A DNA stretch of 64,000 nucleotides from Ariolimax columbianus (lineage: Eukaryota; Mollusca; Gastropoda; Stylommatophora; Arionidae): positions 129,001 through 193,000 of the forward strand of contig JAVGWX010000012.1 of NCBI GenBank assembly GCA_036924085.1, read 5' to 3'. The first letter of the stretch is position 1, and each line of letters opens with the position of its first letter. Positions 44,700 to 55,927 of the stretch are shown piece by piece. The notes under the pieces are model-generated. The model had not been told where the DNA came from. It saw only the letters and a program-made list of their open reading frames with translations, and made no database searches. The position numbers and the translations under genes were made by a program.

Positions 44700-46880
44700 T
44701 TCTTTTGTTGTCTCACTTTCTACTGGGTTGTAGCCCAATGTTGAGGTAAGTATTTATCTTCCGCCTCTTTTGTGGCCTAAGGGACACTTATTCCCACTTT
44801 GAGCCAGGCTTCGTTTACGTCATATATCAACCTTTTCCTTCCTTCCCAATACGGTCAAACCATTTCTTTCTCTGCTGCTTGATGTAATTTAGACAGGGAA
44901 CGCAATTGTAGAACTTGAAAAGATGACAAATCTGCAATCCATGACCGACAGAAGAGACTGCACAGCCCAGCAGCAAGCAGAGACACTCAGAAGACTGATA
45001 GACCATCCAATGCATCAGAGACTAAACACATTTGGAAATGGGAAACTAAAGCGGAGAAACTTTGCAGAAATAGCCAAAGCAAAGATGAGCGAAGACCCTA
45101 TGAACACCGAAACAATACCAAAGCCCATCCCTACTGTACGCAAACCCACCTGGAAGCAGCATATCATTCCGGAGGTGGTAGAAAATATACCAGGTATTGG
45201 AAACAAGAACAGTCAGACTGAAAAAGAAAGAAGAGACATAACCCTCAGGTACATAACGTAATACTACCCAAGCATGGACTGGACCCATGCATACACCGAC
45301 GGTTATGTAACAAACACAACACAGAACAGAGGGGCAGGGGTATTCCTGAGCCTACCAAATGGTAGAAAAATAACACTGTCAGTGGCAACTGGAAAATTCT
45401 CAAGCAATTTCAGAGCCGAGGCAGAGGCACTGAGGGCTGCAGTATAAGCAATACTCACAGGCGAAAGCAAGAAAAGCCAGATAGTCCTGTTTACAGATGC
45501 CCTGGCCGTAGTTACAGCACTAAAAAGCCAGAAAAATACTGAACTTAATGATTTAAGAGCAGTACTCTGTCAACTATACCAGCAGTCCGCACCAAAAAGA
45601 GTAGTGGTATAGTGGGTTCCATCCCACTGTAACATCCAAGGCAACGAGGAGGCAGACAGACTGGCAAAAGAAGGTTCAAGACTACCACAACCAGATTCTA
45701 GTGTGAACTACGAAGAGTACAAAAGGCTTGTTAGGACCAGATGCATGGCCAAATGGGAAACAGAACATACTGGCTACACAAAAAATGATGCCTATTACCA
45801 GTTGAACAGAACAGAGCAGGTCGTGGTCTTCAGACTCCGCACAGGCCACAACAGACTGAGGTACCATCTATTTAATAAACTGAAGATAGGTGGCACTGAC
45901 GAATGCACTTGTGGTACAGGAAAAATGACCGCTGAACATCTGCTGCAAAACTGCCCGATATACGAGGACCAGAGAAAGCACATGTGGCCATCACCAGTGG
46001 CAACACTAGACAAGCTCTATGGCAGTGTCGACAGCCTCAGGATGACAGCTGCTTTCTTCGAAAAAATTCAGGTTGGCGTCTGACAGCGTACGAAGAAGAA
46101 GAAGACAGGGAATTGTTTGAACCTCCTCCTGAATATTTGTATTTGTGATTTGGTCTCTTCTGGTGTTGTAGTAGGCACAGCATTTCGCAGGTGGCTAACT
46201 TTCGTTCCTTAGCCCTATGCAATGCTCATGTTCTGCTTTGGTAGCACAAGGTAAAGATAAAGATACTATTTATCATCTGCTTTTTTACTTGGAGAGAAAT
46301 CTTGGTGTGTCTTAGTTGTGGAGACAGCTGGTAAGTGATAGCGAGCTTTTGCCCTCTGTACTCTCATCGTTATTTCTCTATCAAGTCTGTAGTCTTCAGT
46401 AAAAACAGTTCCTAAATAGCTAAATCCTTGCACCTGCTTGATTGTTTCCTCTTTTACATGAATATAAAGTGCAGTTTGCTTTCTACCTTTACTCATTGTC
46501 TCTGTTTTTGATGTGCTGATATTCATATCACACTTATTACAGTTTAAGTACAGTGAGTCAAAATGACGTAGGTTATGTTTATTGGGATGGATCAAACATT
46601 TGTCTTTTGCGAAGATCATTTCATTAGTTTTTTCCTGTTCTGTATTTGCTTTCACAAAGATGTTATTAATATAAGTGACAAAGAGGAGTGGTGAGAGAAC
46701 CCTGTCTGACACTCAATGAAATGGGAAACCACTCCAACATGCCTTCTGTTGTTCTTACTGCACTCTGGCTGTCCTAATAAAGGGCATTGATGTGACTAAG
46801 ATGGGAACCTTTCAGTCCATAATCAGTTTGGATCTCCTGCAAATCTGCTGTTGACAATCGAATGCCTTTTCTTGATCTAT
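44700..46880 (-). mobile_element. Older LINE D copy, split by an I-type LINE
   Basis: Minus strand: SDRVLSPLLFVTYINNIFVK (RT, near 46700), QVQGFSYLGTVFTEDYRLDR (near 46420), FTLCYQSRT (near 46230). After the insertion come YIKQQRKKWFDRIGKEG (44827-44890) and IGLQPSRK (44717-44743). The last box is the unexpanded counterpart of the 12172-13545 array. Confidence 0.8.
44901..46102 (+). mobile_element. 5'-truncated I-type LINE copy with RNase H (10-bp target duplication)
   Basis: Encodes ELEKMTNLQSMTDRRDC, PxxVRKPTWKQHIIPEVVEN, then RNase H with HAYTDGYVTN, NFRAEAEALRAAV, LFTDALAVVTALKSQ and GNEEADRLAKEG (the four acidic positions all present). The C-terminal CTCG...H....C box and a GAA tail follow. 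Two in-frame stops (after RAAV and before WVPSHC). Flanked by 'agacagggaa' at 44891-44900 and 46103-46112. Confidence 0.93.
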
Positions 46881-47092
46881 GAATATGACTGTTTTTAACC
46901 ATGTATTCTATAGACCATTCACACATCTTGTTCTATGAATATGAAACCGCTGTTACCGTGTATTCTATAGACCGTTACATATTTGTCTCAATGACACTTG
47001 AGATGGTAGCAAGTCTGACTGACTGTTTTCTCTTGTAGGTCAAACACTTGAGACTAATGTGTAACCATTGAGCATATTTGTGATGGTTTCAG
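46881..47092. other. Intron end before catulin exon at 47093
   Basis: A near duplicate pair 'tgaatatgac/aaxxg...tattctatagacc' lies at 46885-46975. It ends in acceptor 'gtttcag'. Confidence 0.5.
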
Positions 47093-47308
47093 ACTTGCCT
47101 GCGTCACCCAGATTGTTCTAGTGCTCGACGCACACGTCAGGGTGTTTTCTCCATGATCCGCCAGGCTCTTGAGCTTATCCAGCATGTAATTGCTCAAGGT
47201 GGGCCAGAGGAAGGTCGAGCAGAAGGTGGCCCAGTTGTCAACGGTGACTCTGGCATTGGCCTATCCTGGACACATCCAACGGCTAGCAAGGCCTTCTGTG
47301 ACTTTGAG
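47093..47308 (+). CDS. CTNNAL1: Alpha-catulin internal exon
   Basis: A 216-nt, 72-codon exon: TCLRHPDCSSARRTRQGVFS, MIRQALELIQHVIAQGG, a Gly/Glu loop, then GIGLSWTHPTASKAFCDFE. Human catulin has TCLRHPNCESAHKNKEGVFDRM at the start. Phase 0 on both sides; acceptor 'ggtttcag', donor 'gtaaga'. The loop (PEEGRAEGGPVVNGDSG) is not obviously conserved. Confidence 0.95.
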
Positions 47309-48310
47309 GTAAGAAGTCAGATTTTAAGTGAATTTTGAGGTTTTAGGTGAGAGCCAAGATTTGAGGTAAGAAGTCAGATTTGAGATGAAAACCCCGATTT
47401 GAGGCGAGAACCAAGATAGAAGTCAGATTTGAGATGAAAACCCAGATTTGAAGTGAGAACCAAGATTTGAGGTAAGAAGTCCGATTTTAGGTGAAAACCC
47501 AGATTTGAGGTGAGAACCTATATTTGAAGTGCAAACCCATATTTGAAGTGAAAACCCAAATTTGAAGTGAGAACCTAGACTAGGTGAGAAGTCTGACGAG
47601 GTGAAAACCCATATTGGAAGTAAGAACCCATATTTGAAGTGAGAACACATATTTGAAGTGAGAACACATATTTGAAGTGAGAACCCATATTTGAAGTTAG
47701 AACCTAGACTAGGTGAGAAGTCTGATGAGGTGAAAACCCATATTTGAAGTGAGAACCCATATTTGAAGTGAGAACCCATATTTGAAATGAGAACCCATAT
47801 TTGAAATGAGAACCTATATTTGAAGTGAAAACACATATTTGAAGTGAGAACCCATATTTGAAATGAGAACCCATATTTGAAGTGAGAACCCATATTTGAA
47901 GTGAGAACCCATATTTGAAGTGAGAACCCATATTTGAAATGAGAACACATATTTGAAGTGAAAACCCATATTTGAATTGAGAACCTAGACTAGGTGAGAA
48001 GTCTGATGAGGTGAAAACCCATATTTGAAGTGAGAACCCATATTTGAACTGAGAACACATATTTAAAGTGAGAACACATATTTGAAGTGAAAACCAATAT
48101 TTGAAGTGAGAACACATATTTGAAGTGAGAACCTAGACTAGGTGAGAAGTCTGATTTGAGGTGAGAACTTTCAGGTGAGGTCTGATTTGAAGTGAGAAGT
48201 CTGATTGGGATATGAAAGATTTTAGATGGGAACCCAGATTTGAAGTGAGAAGTCAGATTGAGATGTGAAATATTTTAGGTGGGAACCCAGATTTGAAGTG
48301 AGAAGTCAGA
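47309..48310. repeat. Array of about 19-bp units starting at a catulin splice donor
   Basis: Begins with donor-containing copies 'ttgaggtaagaagtcagatt' (at 47304, 47361 and, with one change, 47466). It then shifts to about 45 copies of 'tttgaagtgagaacccata', with a 40-bp sub-block (gaacctagactaggtgagaa) inserted at about four places. All derive from the exon-intron border. Confidence 0.94.
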
Positions 48311-48572
48311 TTTAGGGAGGAGTGCACCAATGTCGACGACCATATTTGTCATTTCAAGACGACACATGTCGGCATTATCACTGGTCTTGGCAGCTCATAT
48401 TGACATTTTTTAATGCCTACATACTTATGGAATACTACAATCCCAACAATATAGCAGGAAGGATATTCTGCAAAATATCTGTTTTATCACTCATTCGGGA
48501 TTACAGAACAGTGTCGAGGCACATCAGAGGTTGAAAAATGAGGGTTTACATCATCCTCAAATGTCTCCTGTA
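48311..48572. other. Intron DNA, nothing recognised
   Basis: No repeat or ORF of note. Confidence 0.35.
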
Positions 48573-48705
48573 TGTGGCAGTGTAAGGCGTGACCACAGTA
48601 GCTAGCTATCTAGAATGTTACTACATGCATCCACATCATTCATGACACAATCACACTCTCAGCAAATAACACAGCAACACTCTCCAGCGACCATCTTCAT
48701 ATTTA

Positions 48706-49306
48706 CCCTTTAGCACGCCACACTGAATTTTGAACATTTTCACAACTTTGTATTTCGCTCTATAGTAGTTAAATTTCAAAATTTGTAACTTTTTTGTTTG
48801 TTTGTCAATAAATATAATTTTCTTGTGTGTAGAGACACAATTGAATAAAGAACTTGTGGGTGTTATTGTTTTTGTTGTGTGTTTGTTAGTTTCTGAGATA
48901 CAAAAAAGATGAAGTTGAAAATTTAATGGAAATCTCGATTAAAAAAATTGGACTCGACTGCTAGGCCTAGTCACTCTGATAGAAATCCATGGAAACCATT
49001 ACAACGTATCGATACTGTGTTTACAATATCCACAACTGTTAGTTTCCAATTCAAACGCAGTTCTTTCATCAAAATAAACAGATCTACTCGATAAAGATCT
49101 TTCCCAACAACCTACTTCACCTTTCGCAAAAAGTCGGCTTGCTCCAAACGGCGAATAAGAATACAAAAATTGTTCAAAAACCATTTGTAATCAAACATCG
49201 ATACTATTACCGGCAAAATATCGTGTGGTAAAAAAAAAAAATATTTTAAATTCCGATTTCGTAGGTCGAGTTGGTCAAATCAGCCTAGACCAGGGCGTGA
49301 AGAAGG
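48706..49306. mobile_element. Possible piggyBac-type non-autonomous element
   Basis: Starts 'ccctttagcacgcc' and ends 'ggcgtgaagaagg', giving imperfect inverted ends, with TTAA at 49307-49310 on the right and 'ttta' on the left. It interrupts the 'tatttaatagtaacacattc' that is continuous in the related elements. No ORF. The left TTAA lacks one base, so the call is tentative. Confidence 0.5.
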
Positions 49307-49488
49307 TTAATAGTAACACATTCAAACAAATAATACATTTGAAACCAATTAGTGAAATACGTCTTAACTAAATAATCATATTATATATATTAATATAAAT
49401 ATTAAATACTTTGGAGGTTGTAAGCACAAGCTTTTGAATATTGCCCCCAACTAATACTTCTTCTTCTTACGCTGTCAGACGTCGACCT

Positions 49489-50286
49489 TTATTTTTTTAG
49501 AAAAAAGCAGCGGTCATCCTGAAGCTGTCGACACTGCCATAAGAGCTTGTCTAGTGTTGCCACTGGTGATGGCCACATCTGCTCTCTCTGATCCTTGTAT
49601 GTCGGGCAGTTTTGCAGCAAATGTTCAGCGGTCATTTTCCCGGTACCACACGTGCATTCGTCAGTGCCACCTATCTTCAATTTGTTGAATAGGTGGTACC
49701 TCAGTCTATTGTGGCCAGTGCGAAGTCTGAAGACCACGACCTGCTCTCTTCTGTTTAACTGGTAATAGGCATCGTTTTTTGTGTAGCCAGTATGTTCTGT
49801 TTCCCATTTGGTCATGTATCTAGCTCTAATAAGCCGTTGTGACTCTTCGTATGTCACACTAGTACCTGGTTGTGGTAGTCTTGCACCTTCTTTTGCCAGT
49901 CTGTCTGCCTCCTCGTTGCCTTGGATGTTGCAGTGGGATGGAACCCACTGTACCACTACTCTTTTTGGTGCGGACTGCTGGCATAGTTGACAGAGTACTG
50001 CTCTTAAATCATTAAGTTCAGTATTTTTCTGGCTTTTTAGTGCTGTGACTACGGCCAGGGCATCTGTAAGCAGGACTATATGACTTTCATTCCTTTTACC
50101 TGTTACCATTTCTTCCACTGCCGCCCTCAGTGCCTCTGCCTCCGCTCTGAAATTGCTTGTGTATTTTCCAGTGGCCAATGACAGTGTTATTTTTCTGCCA
50201 TTTGGTAGGCTTAGGAATGCCCCTGCCCCTCCGTTCTGTGTTGTGTTTGTTACAGAACCGTCGGTGTATGCATGGGTCCAGTCCAT
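49489..50286 (-). pseudogene. LINE ORF2 RNase H and C-terminal zinc-like domain
   Basis: Open 265-aa frame. RNase H motifs: AYTDGSV (Asp), NFRAEAEALRAAVEE (Glu), VLLTDALAVV (Asp), WVPSHCNIQGNEEADRLAKE (His and Asp). It is followed by YYQLNRREQVVVFRLRTGHN and CTCGTGKMTAEHLLQNC. RNase H removes RNA from the RNA-DNA hybrid during retrotransposition. All catalytic residues are kept. The last codons differ from other copies (frameshift near 49530). Confidence 0.9.
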
Positions 50287-50719
50287 GCTTGGGTAGTATT
50301 ACGTTATGTACCTCAGAGTTATGTCTCTTCTTTCTTTTTCAGTCTGGCAGTTTTTGTTTCCAATACCTGGTATATTTTCTACCACCTCTGGAAATATATG
50401 CTGCCTCCAGGTAGGTTTTCGTACAGTAGGGATGGGCTTTGGTGTTGTTAGTGCATTCATAGGGTCTTCGTGCATCTTTGCTTTTGCTATTTCTGCAAAG
50501 TTTCTCCGCTTAAGTTTCCCATTTCCAAAATTGTTTAGTCTCTGGTGCATTGGATAGTCAGTCAGTCTTCTGAGTTTCTCTGCTTGCTGCTGGGCTTTGC
50601 AGTCTCTTCTGTTGGTCATGGATTGCAGTTTTGTAATCTTTTCGAGTTCTACAATTGGCGTTGACTTCATGCCTCCTGTTATAACTCTCATGGCTTGGTT
50701 TTGGAGTTTGTTAATTTTG

Positions 50720-51706
50720 TCAAAGTTCGCCTTTGCTGCAGTTGTCCATGCCGCAATGCCATACTCGAGGACTGGTCTCACTCTTCCAGTATACAGTTTC
50801 TTTAGTATACTTTCGTCTGCTCCCCAGCTTGTGCCAGCAAGTTTCTTCTATGAGGGTGACCTGATCCTCAGTGGATCTATGCTGTCTAAAGCCTGCTTGC
50901 TGTGGAATTAGTATGTGTTTTTCTTCCAGATTCCACATCAGTCTGGCGTTTATCATACGTTCCATCAGTTTGCCTACACAGCTCAGTAGGCTGATAGGCC
51001 TGTATCCATTTGGATCTGTTTTATCTTTTCCTTTCTTTGTTATTGGTACAAGTACTGCGTCTTTCCATGCCTGGGGTACAATACCCCTTTTCCAGCTTTG
51101 GTTCAGGACTGATAGTAACTTCCTCTTTGCTGTTTGGCCCAGCCCCATAAGCATTTCGTTTGTTATCCCATCTTTTCCGGGAGATAGTTTTGCCATCATG
51201 TGCTCCTCTGGTGCCATATTGATGTTGTCGTGCCCATTTTGCTCTTCACTAATGTCTGTATGCCTATCTGCAGGGACATCAATGTGGTTTGCTCTGGCAT
51301 AATGTTCAACAAAGGTGTTTGCTGCTTTTTTTCCAGTGAGCATGTTGTCGCCCTGCTTGATGGTAATTTGTTTGTTTGATGGAGTTTCGTCATGCATGGC
51401 TCTGACTAACTTCCATAGTTTGTTCCCATCTTTATCTAAATTGAGGCTTTCTGTTTTGTTTTTCCAGCTTTCTCTTGTTATTTGGTTTAGAGTGTATTTG
51501 TATTTCGCCGTGGTGGCTTTGAGGGCGATATTTGCCTCCATAGATTGTTCTCTCTCTGCCATGTTCCTAGCATTTGAGACTTCGTCTTCCGCTTTCTGCA
51601 ATTCATCATTCCAATAAGGCTTATAATTTTTCCTTGCCCCTCCTGGGATGGTTTCAGTGGCAGCTTGCATTATTGCTTTGCTTAGGCTTTCCACTATGGG
51701 CTTCAT
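50720..51706 (-). pseudogene. LINE RT domain with catalytic core deleted
   Basis: Fingers are present: KLSPGKDGITNEMLMGLGQT, ITKKGKDKTDPNGYRPISLL, PQQAGFRQHRSTEDQVTLIE. Directly after EET the reading jumps, out of frame, to sequence coding GADESILKKLYTGRVRPVLE of the thumb/linker. Motif A (F/YxD...AFD), the QGxxxSP box and FADD are missing, about 200 residues. The element could not make active RT. Confidence 0.88.
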
Positions 51707-52070
51707 ATTGTTATTCCGTGTGTTGACGGTTTCACACAGCCCATCTGTCAGGCTTGCAAACCTGTCCCAGTCGGCTCGTTTTTAATTCCAACGTGGGAGC
51801 GATTTTATTTCCTGTGGGCCTACTTCCATATCAACTTCTAGCCTAATTACCCTGTGGTCGCTACCTGCCAATTGGTTTAGCACCTGGCGGTCTATTTTGT
51901 GGTGAATGTCCACCGTGGAAAAGGCCAAGTCTGGAGTAGAGGTGGTATGCCATGTTCTAGAATAGAAGCTAGGGCTATCCTCTGGCCTATTGATTAGACA
52001 GATTTGTGTCTATCTCCTAATCTTCCACTTCGTCACCTCTGCTGTCTGTGTCCGAGTATCCCCATCTCTT

Positions 52071-52724
52071 CTAGTGGCTGTTGAAGTCTCCAACTACTAT
52101 GCAGTTGGAGTCTTTGACTTCCATATTCGAGAGCGACAGGTCTTTGTTTGGTGGTTCGTACAGGTTGAAGATGCGAATCTTCGTCTCTTGAGCCATTATG
52201 TCAACTCCTACAATTTCTGCTTGTCCCGTGTGATTGACAGCTACCGCGCTACTCCGTATGCAGTTACGTGTCAGTATCAGAACCCCTCCTTTGTGACTTT
52301 CTCTATCCAGACGGAAGGTCTGGTATCCTCTGATTGAGAATTTATGATTGTTGTTGTGGTGCGTTTCTTGGATACATGCCACGTCAATCTTACCTTCATG
52401 CAAGTGATGTGTTAGGGAAAGCTTTTTGTTTATGACTCCCTCCGCATTCCACTGTAGTATTCTGAGGGTCTTGTGTTTTTGGTCAATAGTTTTTGCCCCA
52501 TCACCATGTGCCTCGACTCCACAGCACATGGGTCGGTGACCACCAGTAGCAATGGTTGGGCCCCTTCGAGGTGTGTGGCCCGGCACTCTCGCTGCCTGGC
52601 GGGACTCCACAGGATGAGCGCCACGCTTTTTTCTATTAGGTCGTACTATCATCATACAGCGATATACGTTGCACTTGTTAAGCCTGTGGCCCAGTGCATC
52701 CGATTTCAACAGGCGTTTCTGCAA
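52071..52724 (-). pseudogene. LINE endonuclease domain with leader
   Basis: A 217-aa frame. After a basic leader come TLRILQWNAEGVINKKLSLT, GKIDVACIQETHHNN (catalytic Glu in QET), GGVLILTRN, IRIFNLYEPPNKDLS and VVGDFNSH (catalytic Asp-Asn). A frameshift follows; DLAFSTVD and SDHRVIRLEVD are read further down (near 51900). This is an apurinic-type endonuclease that nicks the target. Confidence 0.9.
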
Positions 52725-52740
52725 GGATGCCCTCCTTAGC

Positions 52741-53199
52741 CTTTGGCTGTCCCCAGCCTATCTGCAAGGCAGCAGTTGTTTGTGATCAGAGTTGTCTCTC
52801 TTATGGGAGTTGTCTAACAGGACTTTCGAGTCTTCACCACTCGTGTCTATAGGGTGCGGTGATGATATATGAGATATGATATGGACTATGTACTGGTTTG
52901 TACTATCCCGGAAGAGAGGCAGTCCAGTGTGTCTGTATCCCAGGATCGTCATGTCCTGCCAGTAACGTAATTTATTTTCTTGGCTTCTCTGCAGTGATGG
53001 TACGCCTAGCATTCCCCGCCACCTGGGAGATTGTCACAATAGGGCAGAGGTGCAATGTCCGCTGGCCTGCATCTCTTCTGCGTCCATTGGGATGACTGAT
53101 AGCAGACAGAGGTAGAGAGCGAGGCAGGAGAGCATTTGACCAGGGGACAAGCCTGGTAATGGCACGGAGATGTTGTTCGCCTGGTGTGCAGACATATCT
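52741..53199 (-). other. LINE 5' leader or rDNA 3' spacer
   Basis: Between the 28S end and the endonuclease ORF. It may be LINE 5' UTR or rDNA downstream spacer; the sequence alone does not decide. No tandem structure. Confidence 0.4.
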
Positions 53200-54074
53200 C
53201 ATGGTCAAGGGTTGCGTCTCAACAGTTCACAGTGAGGTGGCTGCTCTACTGCTTACGACACCCCGACCGAGAACTAAGTCTTCTACTAGTGGTTTCACAC
53301 CTCATCGCCGTATGGGGTGAATATCGGGCAGCTTCCCGTCCGCTTTGATCAGCGGACGGCATAGACCTCTTTCTGCGGCTCGACTGTGTGGGGCTGGGGC
53401 GCGAGCCCCAGGTCTCGACCATATCGTAGCCTTCCATCGCAGTGGTGCTGAGATTTTGGGCGGGATTCCGGCTTAGAGGCGTTCGGCCGTACTCCCTCAG
53501 ATGGTAGCCTCGCTCTGTTGGCTTGTCAGCCTAGCACGTGGACCAAATGTCTGCGACTAGCAATTCCTCTCGAATTGAGCAGGATTAACGTAGCAACGCC
53601 CTGTCATTTGTAGGGTAAAACTGACCTGTCTTTCGAGGGTCTAATACCAGCACCCGTTCACTATTAGACCCAACGAATCAGTAGAGGGCTTTTTAGTCAG
53701 TCAATGACCAAGTGTCTGGAACCTGCGATTTTTGTAGGGTTAAGCAGGATTTCCGTAGCAGACGCTCTTTCATTTAGAGGGTAAAAACTGACCTGTCTTC
53801 CGTGGGTCTAATACCAGCACACATTCCCTATTAGACCCAACGAAAGTGCTCTCAGTCTGTCAGTCATTTTACAGTGTTGGCGTGTTGAGTCAAATTAAGC
53901 CGCAGTCTCCACTCATGGTGGTGCCCTTCTGTCAATTCCTTTATCGAACATTGAATGCGGGCCAATCAAGCCACAGAGAGCTTAGCCCCAGATTTCCGAG
54001 GGTCTAAATCCAGCACCCGTTCCATATTAGACCCAATGAAAGTGCTCTCGGCCTGTCAATCATTTCAGTGTTGG
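53200..54074 (-). rRNA. 28S rRNA 3'-end fragments, three unequal tandem copies (pseudogene)
   Basis: The longest copy (53690-53200) runs from 'ggtctaatagtgaacgggtg' through 'gacaggtcagttttacccta', the sarcin-ricin loop region (ctcaattcgagaggaatt, altered from the universal AGTACGAGAGGA) and 'gaacgcctctaagccggaat'. It continues to 'gacgcaacccttgac', the 28S 3' end. Shorter diverged copies lie at about 53697-53860 and 53985-54045. A 64-bp second copy of 18S (53881-53944) sits between them. The changes at universally conserved positions show it is not functional. Confidence 0.85.
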
Positions 54075-55312
54075 CCGTGTTGAGTCAAATTAAGCCGCAG
54101 GCTCCACTCCTGGTGGTGCCCTTCCGTTAATTCCTTTAAGTTTCAGCTTTGCAACCATACTTCCCCCGGAACCCAAACACTTTGGTTTCCCGGAAGCTGC
54201 CCGCAGAGTCATCGAAGCAACTCCTGCGGATCGCTAGTCGGCATCGTTTATGGTCAGAACTACGATGGTATCTGATCGTTTTCGCGCCTCTAACTTTCAT
54301 TCTTGATTAATGAAAACATTCTTGACAAATGCTTTCGCAGTAGCTCGTCTTGCGGCGATCCAAGAATTTCACCTCTAACGCCGCAATACGAATGCCCCCG
54401 TTTGTCCCTGTTAATCATTACCTTCGGTTCCGAAAACCAACAAAATAGAACCGAGGTCCTATTCCATTATTCCATGCACCATTATTCAGGCAGCCGAGGC
54501 CTGCTTTGAACACTCTAATTTTTCAAAGTAAACGCGCCGGCCACCTAGGACGCTCTGCGAAGAGCACCCGCGGGAGAGAGCCGGCAGATGGTTGGGCAGG
54601 AGACAACGGGCAGTGAACCGGCGCGAGCCAGACCGCCCGCCTGCGCCTGAGATCCAACTACGAGCTTTTTAACTGCAACAACTTTAATATACGCTATTGG
54701 AGCTGGAATTACCGCGGCTGCTGGCACCAGACTTGCCCTCCAATAGATCCTCATTAAAGGGTTTAAAGTGTACTCATTCCAATTACGGGGCCTTGGAAAG
54801 AGTCCCGTATTATTATTTTTCGTCATTACCTCCCCGTGCCGGGAGTGGGTAAGTTGCGCGCCTGCTGCCTTCCTTGGATGTGGTAGCCGTTTCTCATGCT
54901 CCCTCTTCGGAATCAAACCCTCATTCCCCGTTACCCGTTACAAACATGGTAGGCATGTCACGTACCATCGACATTTGATAGGGCAGACATTTGAAAGATG
55001 TGTCGCCGGCACATGAGGCCATGTGATCAGCACAAAGTTATCCAGAGTCACCAGTGGGGACGCCGCAACCCTGCGAGGGGAAACGACGATTGGTTTTGAA
55101 CTAATAAAAGCGCTCTTTCCACGAGGGTCGGAGCTTGGTAAGCATGTATTAGCCCTAGAATAGCCACAGTTACCCAAGTAGGATCGGGTCATGTAAGGAA
55201 CCTCGACTGATTTAATGAGCCATTTGCGGTTTCACCGTGAGACAGTGTGAACTTAGACATGCATGGCTTAATCTTTGAGACAAGCATATGACTACTGGCA
55301 GGATCAACCAAA
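54075..55312 (-). rRNA. 18S rRNA, 5' two thirds (retrotransposed pseudogene)
   Basis: Starts at 'ggttgatcctgccagtagtc' (minus strand, 55309 down), runs through 'gtctcaaagattaagccatg', the universal 'cagccgcggtaattccagct' region (near 54700-54725) and 'gaggtgaaattcttggatcg'. It stops after 'aatttgactcaacacgg' at 54075. About 1.24 kb of the roughly 1.8 kb molecule, collinear and without gaps. Several changes at normally invariant sites (e.g. gcgcgaaaacgatcagatac, cttacatgacccgatcc) suggest a pseudogene or a source unit already drifting. Confidence 0.95.
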
Positions 55313-55927
55313 TATCTGTTGGAGACGTACGAATAACTCACACCGGTCGGCGGCGGACGGATGTGTAAAAAGCCTCACTAGGACGGCCGCAGGGACCGAC
55401 TGACGGACGAACGGTTGTTCCGTCCCTCACTCCGTCGACCTAGGACCGCCTGACAGGGGCCCGTACACTCACCAGACGACCGACCGACCGGGCTCGCTCG
55501 GGGAGGGATGGCAGCGCTCTGTGCAGAATGGATCCCAACGGCCCCGGCGATGAATTTCACTGGGACTGGAGACGATTTTTGCCTGCCGGCCTGCCCTTCT
55601 CCCAACGGTTGGTCGGGCGAGGACAGGGTCTTTAGGCACGATTCCTGCTTTCCATTTGCCGGTCACCAGCTCTTTGCAAGAGAATGACCACCAGTGAGAT
55701 GAACTGTCGAGGTCGGCTATAAGCCTTCGAATAACCACCACTGACTGACAAAGTAACGCACCGTTGCCAGTGGTACGACGCCACAAATTTTGTCCCGCTA
55801 GATGGCCGGGGAGAGACATGCGAGCGTTTTCGGCAAGCCCGGGCTATCACTCCGTCTGGCAGGACTGAGATCGCTGTACGAATACCTGATGAGAGTCAAT
55901 CGCGGCGGCGAGAGACCAGCCCCAGAT
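55313..55927 (-). other. rDNA 5' external transcribed spacer, partial
   Basis: GC-rich DNA directly upstream of the 18S start, contiguous with it and bounded by the target duplication at 55928. No coding content. By position it is the external spacer; no second copy is available here for comparison. Confidence 0.7.

Larger units (their letters stand above)
49458..52740 (-). mobile_element. I-type LINE (endonuclease, RT remnant, RNase H)
   Basis: ORF2 parts in order on the minus strand: endonuclease, RT with a central deletion, conserved linker (50299-50781), RNase H and a C-terminal C-x-C...H....C box. It ends in a GAA-repeat tail at 49458-49466. RNase H after RT places it in the I superfamily. 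The same family has 5'-truncated copies at 10674-11092 and 44901-46102. Confidence 0.93.
49458..55927 (-). mobile_element. Chimeric retro-insertion: rDNA spacer + 18S + 28S pieces + I-type LINE
   Basis: The whole 6470-bp block is flanked by the identical 13-mer 'ccccaactaatac' at 49445-49457 and 55928-55940. The empty site, with the 13-mer once and followed by 'aacccag', is visible in the related LTR-like copies. On the minus strand the order is external spacer (55927-55313), 18S (55312-54075), 28S 3' fragments (54074-53200), LINE (to the GAA tail at 49458). One duplication around both parts argues for one target-primed event from a single chimeric RNA. Confidence 0.85.

Noticed and set aside
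47309..48310. CRISPR-like or regulatory repeat cluster
   Set aside because: Simple degenerate 19-bp tandem repeat; no spacers and a clear origin at the exon border.
54075..55312. Functional 18S rRNA gene
   Set aside because: Truncated after about 1.24 kb, joined to 28S fragments and a LINE, and flanked by a target duplication.
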